Of a stretch of 13,350 nucleotides of DNA, positions 7,618 through 13,350 are shown piece after piece. A program made the position numbers and the translations under genes. Positions within the stretch are counted from its first letter, which is position 1; each line of letters starts with the position of its first letter. Under the pieces are notes generated by a model that saw nothing but the letters and a program-made list of their open reading frames with translations, ran no database searches and was not told the origin of the DNA. The stretch comes from Sergeia podlipaevii (Eukaryota; Euglenozoa; Kinetoplastea; Trypanosomatida; Trypanosomatidae): the NCBI GenBank assembly GCA_030849805.1, contig JASANZ010001839.1:5365-18714 (forward strand), read 5' to 3'.

Positions 7618-10128
7618 TCACTGCATCACCTTACGAGATGGGAAGCGAGAGGCAAACGTGAGTTTCTTCTCCGCCATCTCCAGCAACGTTTCACACGGCA
7701 AAGGATACACACTTATGCCAAGAGCCTTGCTATACAGGCGCATGCGTGATACCACACGTTCTATGCCAATGCCGTGGTCCGCATAGTAGCAGAGGCCACC
7801 GCGCCACGCCGGGAAGCCCCAACCCCCGACGGAAATGGCATCCACGTCAGCTGCACATTCCACCACCCCTTGCTCCAGCGCGCGAGCGGCCTCGTTGATC
7901 ATCGCCAGCACAATGCGATCCTCCACCTCCTCATCACTGATATCTCGAAGAACGACACCCTTTTCACGCGAGATGCGCAGACAGAGCAGTTCCACTGGAC
8001 GATTGAACTGCGGCTGCTCACCCCGAATAGAGAAAAACACACGTCTCGGCTTCGCAGCCCCCTTGGCAGTTTCTCCTCCTTCACTATCACCGCCGCTGTC
8101 ACAGTTGTTTTTATTGTTTTGATAAACATACCAGCCTTCTCCGGTCTTGCGTCCAAGGTTGCCGGACCTAATGATTGCCTCTGCCGCTTCCAGAGCAGCT
8201 TGAGGGGGCAGCATGAGAGAGTCCAAACCATTAGGCATCTTCCGTGCCTGCATCGACTTCCGCGTCAGCGCTGTCACGTCGAGTCCCGCAATATCCTCTG
8301 CTTCAAAAATACCGAAGTGGAAGCCAACCACTTTCTTGAGCACCTTATCCACCTCATGATGAAAGCAACCGCCCTGTATGAGCGCGTAGGCCTGTATCAA
8401 CCCGTGCAAGAGCACTCGAGTACCAACACACCCAAACTCGTTGTGCGACACAACACAGTGCTTACCTAGCCGATCCATCCACGCAACAACGTCACTGAGC
8501 ACACTAGTTAACGTAAAACTGCATCTAACCACCTCGACAAAAGTATTTTCGTTTGCTGGAGGATACATATGTAGCCCCACACAGCGCTGCTTGTGCCGCG
8601 GCGCACACGCAGCCAGTTCTTCAATGTTCGTACCCGATGAGCAAGAGGCAAACACGCAAGTGCGCTTACACAAGCCATCCAGCTTCACAAAAATTCCCCT
8701 TTTTTCTGGTGTGGACTCCGTTATACACTCAATCACACAATCCACTGCGGCTATAGCAGGAGCAAGCAGCGGCTCTGTTGCGACACCTCCACAAAGCGAA
8801 AAGTAGCGCAGCATAAGCCGCTTCTTGTAAGCAGACATACGCCCGGCTGCAACGTCGCGATCGAGAAGAGCGTAGATGGCAGAGGCGACGGTCTGACGTC
8901 TGGCAGCGTCCGTTTCCACGAGAATGACACGGCACCCGCGCTGAAGAAGAAGCAGAGCCACAGAAGAACCAACAGTGCCTGCACCGACGACAAGTACAGA
9001 GTCAAACTTGAGCCGTTCAGAGAGAGAAGCCACAGATGCATCGGGATCGAAAGAATTCCACGCCTGCGGAGAAGCCTCTAGAGCCCGTAGGACGTGCTGC
9101 ACTGCCTGTGTCTCCTTCTGGCTCTTGATACATGTCAAGAAAAGTTCCTGCTCGGCATGTGTGTACTCCGTTGCCTGCTGGCTTCCTTTCTTGGCGTTTG
9201 CATATCGGAGCGCGAGTCGTACTGCCTCGATCGCCCTGTGTGGTCCAGGTAGCCGGCAGCGGTGGATTTCACGTACCTGATGTTCTGCCCACCCAACATG
9301 GACAAGATTCAACGATGCCAAGCCAAGACGCGACGGCCTGGGGTTCACAACGTTCCCGCATGTGTTGTTGCTTCTACGCATTGTGGCTTTGCCGCTGCCG
9401 CATTGCTTCTGACTTTCGGCATAGGCAGCGACGTATGCTGCGGTTGCCTTCAACGCAGCTTGCAAGAACACCTCCGCCTCGCCCTTCGTCACTTCTCCTG
9501 AACTCGGCACCTCAGGGGCAAGCACAGCATCTAGTAAGCCTATTTTCTTTGCCTCCACCGCGTTCACACGCGCACCAGTGTAGAGCATATGAAGCCCATG
9601 TTTCACACCCACAAGCTTCAACAGCCGGAGCACGCCTCCTCCGCATGGCGTGAGATGATAGTGTACTTCTGGAAACCGAAATGAGCAATGTTCTGATCCC
9701 ACTCGCCAAGCCGCACCCAGAACGAGCTCCACGCCCCATGATGCGCAGGAGCCTGTGATGGCTGCAATGACCGGCTTCAGACTCTGTTCAAATTCCGCGC
9801 TGAGATCTCCCACGCTAGGCCGCAAGTGTTCTGGATAGTCACTAGCAATCCCATCAGCAAAATTTTGGCGATTGATGCCTTTTGAAAAGACGTGCTCGCT
9901 ATCAGAGGTGAGCAGAATAGCAGAGACGTCGTTGTCATTTTGAAAAGTGTGCAATGATTTCAGAATTGCCTCCCGAACAGCGAGGCACAGAGAGCCCTGG
10001 CGAGCGGGGTAGGGAGCTCCTTGCAAAAGAAAAATCACGCCAATGGACCCGTGCTTCTCTGTGCGAATGTACGCCTCAGCGGCGCATTTGCCGCTGAGCT
10101 GAGATGATATTACGTCCAGACGCTTCAT
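7618..10128 (-). CDS. Bifunctional enoyl-CoA hydratase / 3-hydroxyacyl-CoA dehydrogenase (trifunctional enzyme alpha type), probably glycosomal
   Basis: 836 aa from the ATG at 10126-10128, TGA stop. It hydrates 2-enoyl-CoA and oxidises the 3-hydroxyacyl-CoA with NAD in fatty-acid beta-oxidation. The crotonase domain (about 25-205) keeps both catalytic glutamates, E134 (SWGVELVLG) and E154 (RFPEVHYHL), 20 residues apart as in rat enoyl-CoA hydratase. The dehydrogenase has a Rossmann motif VGAGTVG at 381-387, the catalytic pair H520 (GLHMYPP) and E532 (FVEVV), and two C-terminal helical domains (about 556-670 and 735-825, with GFPAWRGG at 771-778). Residues 3-11 (RLDVISSQL) match the PTS2 consensus R-L-x5-Q-L. 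The frame stays open to an upstream ATG at 10254, but the extra 42 residues largely translate a polypyrimidine tract; a splice acceptor at 10179-10180 would exclude them. No PTS1 at the C-terminus (KVMQ). A mitochondrial HADHA-type protein is the alternative. Confidence 0.88.
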   Translation of the reverse strand: MKRLDVISSQLSGKCAAEAYIRTEKHGSIGVIFLLQGAPYPARQGSLCLAVREAILKSLHTFQNDNDVSAILLTSDSEHVFSKGINRQNFADGIASDYPEHLRPSVGDLSAEFEQSLKPVIAAITGSCASWGVELVLGAAWRVGSEHCSFRFPEVHYHLTPCGGGVLRLLKLVGVKHGLHMLYTGARVNAVEAKKIGLLDAVLAPEVPSSGEVTKGEAEVFLQAALKATAAYVAAYAESQKQCGSGKATMRRSNNTCGNVVNPRPSRLGLASLNLVHVGWAEHQVREIHRCRLPGPHRAIEAVRLALRYANAKKGSQQATEYTHAEQELFLTCIKSQKETQAVQHVLRALEASPQAWNSFDPDASVASLSERLKFDSVLVVGAGTVGSSVALLLLQRGCRVILVETDAARRQTVASAIYALLDRDVAAGRMSAYKKRLMLRYFSLCGGVATEPLLAPAIAAVDCVIECITESTPEKRGIFVKLDGLCKRTCVFASCSSGTNIEELAACAPRHKQRCVGLHMYPPANENTFVEVVRCSFTLTSVLSDVVAWMDRLGKHCVVSHNEFGCVGTRVLLHGLIQAYALIQGGCFHHEVDKVLKKVVGFHFGIFEAEDIAGLDVTALTRKSMQARKMPNGLDSLMLPPQAALEAAEAIIRSGNLGRKTGEGWYVYQNNKNNCDSGGDSEGGETAKGAAKPRRVFFSIRGEQPQFNRPVELLCLRISREKGVVLRDISDEEVEDRIVLAMINEAARALEQGVVECAADVDAISVGGWGFPAWRGGLCYYADHGIGIERVVSRMRLYSKALGISVYPLPCETLLEMAEKKLTFASRFPSRKVMQ

Positions 10129-10634
10129 GAAGGAGCTATAAAATAAGGTGTATTGCTTCTCGTCGTTGGTCCTTCTCCCTTCGGTTTTGTGTAAAGGTGA
10201 TAGAGCAAACAACAACAACAAGCACAACAAAAAGGGTATATATATATGATACAAGTAATATTCTACTTTCTGTCATCCAGTCATCAACGAGAGTAACAAA
10301 AAAAAAATAGAAAGGGAATGAAAAGTTAAAATGAAGATTTGTAGGAATACAGCGCATATACGTTCTATGTGCATTAGTGCGCACTCTCAAAAGTGTGCAG
10401 CAAAGCCGGTCAGGCATCTCACATGATATATGAAATGAGAGAATGCTTCGGCTTAAAAAAAAAAAAAAAAGTACAGCAGCGAAGTAGAAGTGCTTATATT
10501 TTGGAATGTTCTGGTTCATCCACCTTCGTGTGTCTTCTGTTATCACATTAAACGATTACAATCTGAATAAATAAGCAAAAAAAAAAGAAAAGGGAGATGG
10601 ACTTTTTCAATCCCTAACCACATTTCCCGCTGCT
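10129..10634. other. Spacer between the RRN3-like gene and the beta-oxidation gene
   Basis: About 500 nt if the downstream start at 10128 is right. It holds four coding-strand T-rich tracts (about 10573-10600, 10455-10471, 10298-10320, 10202-10238). The first has an AG at 10563-10564, only about 70 nt after the RRN3-like stop. Otherwise AT-rich with no further gene seen. Confidence 0.55.
10179..10238 (-). promoter_or_regulatory. Probable spliced-leader acceptor for the beta-oxidation enzyme
   Basis: On the minus strand a T-rich tract (about 10202-10238) is followed by the first AG at 10179-10180, with no AG in between. This leaves a 50-nt 5' UTR without an ATG before the start at 10128. It would place the upstream ATG (10254) outside the mature mRNA. 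The tract is seen directly; its use is inferred from trypanosomatid mRNA processing. Confidence 0.6.
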
Positions 10635-13350
10635 TCAATACTGACTTAGTGGATCGTCAGCCCACGGGCAGCGGTCCATCACTGTTGGCCTCAGAAGTCC
10701 CTCCAACTCCATCTGCACCAAGTCCAGCTTCATTGTGTCAGAGGTAGACTTCAACGGGTCCATAGAATGCAATGCGTATTTACTGATCAGCGGCTGAAGC
10801 GCCTCTGCAAGCCAATCTGGCTGCGTCAAAGATGAAGTTGAAAACTTATCGCCACTGGGTTGCGACACCGCTGTGCCCTCTAAAATCACTTTGGCATCCC
10901 CAGTTGTGTTCTCATCTAATGCTCCTGAGCCATTCGTCGAGGACGCTGCTGCAGGCACCACACCAGGGGCAAGACTCACTCCCATCAACTCAGAGATTGC
11001 TGCGCATTGTGCAAACACCACATCAACAAGTCTACTTGGCTGCACACTTTGTTGCGAACGCATCTGAGCCCCTCCTCCACCTGCAGCACAGCCCTTCCTC
11101 AGTTCCTGTGCCACCCACTTCAGCAGTCGCTTCCTCAGTCCCTCACCACCACTCAGACGATCACGCATGTACTTAAACATAGGGTATATCATCGTGGCGG
11201 CCCGCACACGCTGTACCATGGGCAAAGTCTGCGCTCCCACCGTGGGAGGTGCCATCCGGATGCGTGTCGGGCCAAGGCTTGGTGGACGTGGCCCCACTGT
11301 GTGTTGTGGTGGTGCCTGCAGCGGCATGTATCCCTTCGTCACCAAGGAGATGAGCTTGTGAAGCATGTCCACGCACTCCTCCTCACATCCAAGACGCGCG
11401 AGAGAAGGCGCGAGATATAGTAAGCACACTGGTCGCTCGACCCGTAGCAGCACGGATTGGTGAAAGACGAGAAGCTCACGCCACCAGTCTGCGTTACCGC
11501 ACGCTCCTGCGGTTTGTTGTCGTCGAAGGTCATCCGCCAAGCGTCGGAACACGAGCGTGGTGCAATCGCAGAGGATACGAAAAAAAGGTCTTGCTGTGGG
11601 TGCAAACTGCTCCTCAGGATTAGCATCCTCTATACTATCCACTCGATAAAAACTGTGCTGAGGTGTACGGTGCTGCTGGGAGTGTTGTGGATAGCGTGTT
11701 GCTGTGTTATTACAACTTGAGGTCTGGCCGCCAATAGCACCGGCAAATGTGGAAGGGGCCTCAGGAAATAAACTTGGTACGGGGGAGTTGGGGAAGCTCG
11801 TGCCACGTGAAGAGCCCTCTGAACCCCCAACGCAAGTGAAGCTTCGTGGGCTCCCGCATCCCGAAAGTGTTTCCTCCAAATTGCTATGGCGGTCGTCGTC
11901 GTCGTCGACACGCTCCAGAGTAAGCTCCATCTCCAGCAGTCGATGCAAAATGAAACCAATCAGCTCATTGCGACATGTGAGTAACTTGTTGTTGGTGGAG
12001 ACTCCTGCGGCACCACCACCACCGCCTGCGTCTAAGAGCCCAACAGCAGCAGCAGCAGCAGTACTCTTCCCGCCTAAATTCTGAAAGAGCACCTGATGGC
12101 GAGTGTTGCTCAAGTCCATGGTGGCATCACTGAGTTCGACGTCACTTGCGCTTGGGATTAACTTCCGCTGCGGAAGCTCCAGGCCGAGTGAGCCACCACC
12201 ATGAAGCATCCCGCCCCCGCGACGGGTGTAGCCGTCGGTACCACTTTCCTCTGATGTTGCCGGGAAGCCACCGCCCTGTCCGTGCCCGCCACCATCGCCA
12301 CCCGCTGCTGCATGAATAGACCCCGTACTCTTTGGGAGCAACATGGCTTGTGCGGGGTGCTGCTGCTGCTGCTCTCGCTGTCCGCCGCCTCCTCCTCCTC
12401 CTGCCATGTTGCCGTGGTTGCTGCTACTCTTCGCGATCAGATCACGAGCCAGCTCAAGACTTTGGCTATTGCTTCCGTATCCGCTGCTGCCGCCACCCAG
12501 ATGGAAAACAGGGACGTGTCCTTCCAGCGCCATGTAAAGAAAAACAGCAGTGCACGCGACGTGGTGACGTCGGTTTGACCAGCGCCGCTTGGGAATGATA
12601 TCCGAAATGCACTTGTCTAGCAAATCCAGCACATAGGTGGAGGAGTAGCGTGTGGCGACAAAATTTAGAACGCGAATTACTGAGTCGCTTGGTATGACGC
12701 GGTGAGCGCCATCACGAACTGGCGGACGAACAGAAAAAGGCTTCATGAGCACCTCCAGCACCGCCGGCACACAGTGTTTGGAATGGTCAATCAGTGTAAC
12801 GCAAACCCGCTCAAAGGTGTGTTGAATCTTCTCATGCCAGCGAGTTAGCACTCGTGCGGTGGTGCGCCGGCGCGCCGTGTCGCTCGCATCACTTGTCGCC
12901 ACAGATGCACTGGCTTGATTTCCATTGCTGCTACTGTTCATTGTAGTATGGTTGTTCCCCTTCCCCTCATTGCTCCCAGCAATATCAGCAACAGTAGTCG
13001 CGGCGGCGAGTCCACCGTTTCTTAAAGAAGAACTTGTAGACATGTCATCTACAGATTCGACAACACGCCACCACGGTAAGGTGTGCAAGACGCCTACCAC
13101 GAGATGGCGCACCTCGACATTTTCGCCAGCACTACCACGGAGCCACGTGTCTGCGTCTGTTAGCCACTCCACTATCTCGCGGTCACGAAGCTCGGTGAGC
13201 GAGGTGCGCCTCAGCACTTCCTTGAGCACCTGCAACTTCGCCTCTCGGTTCGCGTCCACCTCATGATTTGTGATATGGCCGCGAGAAGGACGAGAGCTAC
13301 TATGACGTGAAGGGCGTAGCTGTGGAGAGAGAGAACGAAGCCGTTTTCTA
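10635..13350 (-). CDS. RRN3: RRN3/TIF-IA-like RNA polymerase I initiation factor candidate, 5'-partial
   Basis: TGA stop at 10635-10637. The frame is open to the right edge with no in-frame ATG; the codon at 13257-13259 is GTG, so the true start lies outside or is unresolved. Numbering is from that GTG (874 codons). Helical HEAT-like blocks are split by low-complexity inserts (Gly/Gln/Ala, about 255-425; Ser/Pro, about 456-550). Blocks resemble RRN3 in the same order: HTFERVCVTLIDHSKHCV (147-164); ELIGFILHRLLEMELTLERV plus an acidic D452-456 (like the RRN3 helix before its acidic loop); LLVFHQSVLLRVERPVCLLY (596-615); VRAATMIYPMFKYMRDRL (685-702) followed by LRKRLLKWVAQEL; VFAQCAAISELMG (748-760); and ISKYALHSMDPLK (825-837), matching the NPLK motif near the end of human and yeast RRN3. 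RRN3 bridges Pol I to the promoter complex in the nucleolus. The call rests on recalled family sequence without a search; a generic ARM/HEAT protein is the alternative. Confidence 0.62.
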   Translation of the reverse strand, partial: RKRLRSLSPQLRPSRHSSSRPSRGHITNHEVDANREAKLQVLKEVLRRTSLTELRDREIVEWLTDADTWLRGSAGENVEVRHLVVGVLHTLPWWRVVESVDDMSTSSSLRNGGLAAATTVADIAGSNEGKGNNHTTMNSSSNGNQASASVATSDASDTARRRTTARVLTRWHEKIQHTFERVCVTLIDHSKHCVPAVLEVLMKPFSVRPPVRDGAHRVIPSDSVIRVLNFVATRYSSTYVLDLLDKCISDIIPKRRWSNRRHHVACTAVFLYMALEGHVPVFHLGGGSSGYGSNSQSLELARDLIAKSSSNHGNMAGGGGGGGQREQQQQHPAQAMLLPKSTGSIHAAAGGDGGGHGQGGGFPATSEESGTDGYTRRGGGMLHGGGSLGLELPQRKLIPSASDVELSDATMDLSNTRHQVLFQNLGGKSTAAAAAVGLLDAGGGGGAAGVSTNNKLLTCRNELIGFILHRLLEMELTLERVDDDDDRHSNLEETLSGCGSPRSFTCVGGSEGSSRGTSFPNSPVPSLFPEAPSTFAGAIGGQTSSCNNTATRYPQHSQQHRTPQHSFYRVDSIEDANPEEQFAPTARPFFRILCDCTTLVFRRLADDLRRQQTAGACGNADWWRELLVFHQSVLLRVERPVCLLYLAPSLARLGCEEECVDMLHKLISLVTKGYMPLQAPPQHTVGPRPPSLGPTRIRMAPPTVGAQTLPMVQRVRAATMIYPMFKYMRDRLSGGEGLRKRLLKWVAQELRKGCAAGGGGAQMRSQQSVQPSRLVDVVFAQCAAISELMGVSLAPGVVPAAASSTNGSGALDENTTGDAKVILEGTAVSQPSGDKFSTSSLTQPDWLAEALQPLISKYALHSMDPLKSTSDTMKLDLVQMELEGLLRPTVMDRCPWADDPLSQY

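Noticed and set aside
7774..8469. Plus-strand 231-aa open frame
   Set aside because: It lies entirely antisense to the conserved dehydrogenase region and has no recognisable domain; an antisense shadow.
10456..10471. A-run flanked by short complementary arms (cttcg / cgaag) as a possible hairpin
   Set aside because: The arms are only 5 bp and separated by about 27 nt, which is expected by chance.
10136..10546. Minus-strand 136-aa open frame upstream of the beta-oxidation gene
   Set aside because: It overlaps the splice-acceptor region in another frame and is full of Phe/Leu/Val runs derived from T-rich tracts; it looks like spacer.
1..13350. Searched for CRISPR, transposable elements, tRNA genes and bacterial-type operons
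   Set aside because: No repeat-spacer arrays, transposase or reverse-transcriptase motifs, tRNA-like cloverleaf or ribosome-binding-site pattern was seen; the organism appears eukaryotic.

Overview
The window looks like nuclear DNA of a trypanosomatid (kinetoplastid) protist. Five long intronless coding regions lie head-to-tail on the minus strand, as in a polycistronic unit. They are separated by AT-rich spacers of about 380-800 nt, which on the coding strand carry T/C-rich tracts followed by AG, the layout expected for spliced-leader trans-splicing. TAA and TGA both act as ordinary stops, so the code is standard. The gene families (axonemal dynein, SRP receptor, mitochondrial processing peptidase, glycosome-type beta-oxidation enzyme) fit a flagellated eukaryote. 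I cannot fix the genus.

In transcription order (right to left): (1) 13350-10635, a long helical-repeat protein, cut at its 5' end by the window edge, which I read as a divergent RRN3/TIF-IA-like RNA polymerase I initiation factor; (2) 10128-7618, a fused enoyl-CoA hydratase/3-hydroxyacyl-CoA dehydrogenase with a PTS2 glycosomal signal at what I believe is the true start; (3) 6817-5417, the alpha (non-catalytic) subunit of mitochondrial processing peptidase, which unexpectedly ends in -SKL; (4) 4699-3776, the beta subunit of the SRP receptor; (5) 3205-338, an axonemal inner-arm (I1/f) dynein intermediate chain of the IC138/DNAI4 type.

The genes share no single pathway, which is normal for trypanosomatid units where gene order does not reflect function. 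Regulation would be mainly post-transcriptional, through the spacers. The most interesting points are the RRN3-like protein, the two peroxisome/glycosome targeting signals in neighbouring genes (a PTS2 on an expected enzyme and a PTS1 on an unexpected mitochondrial peptidase subunit), a false signal peptide created by translating a polypyrimidine tract, and a hairpin with an oligo(A) loop in the spacer after the SRP receptor gene.
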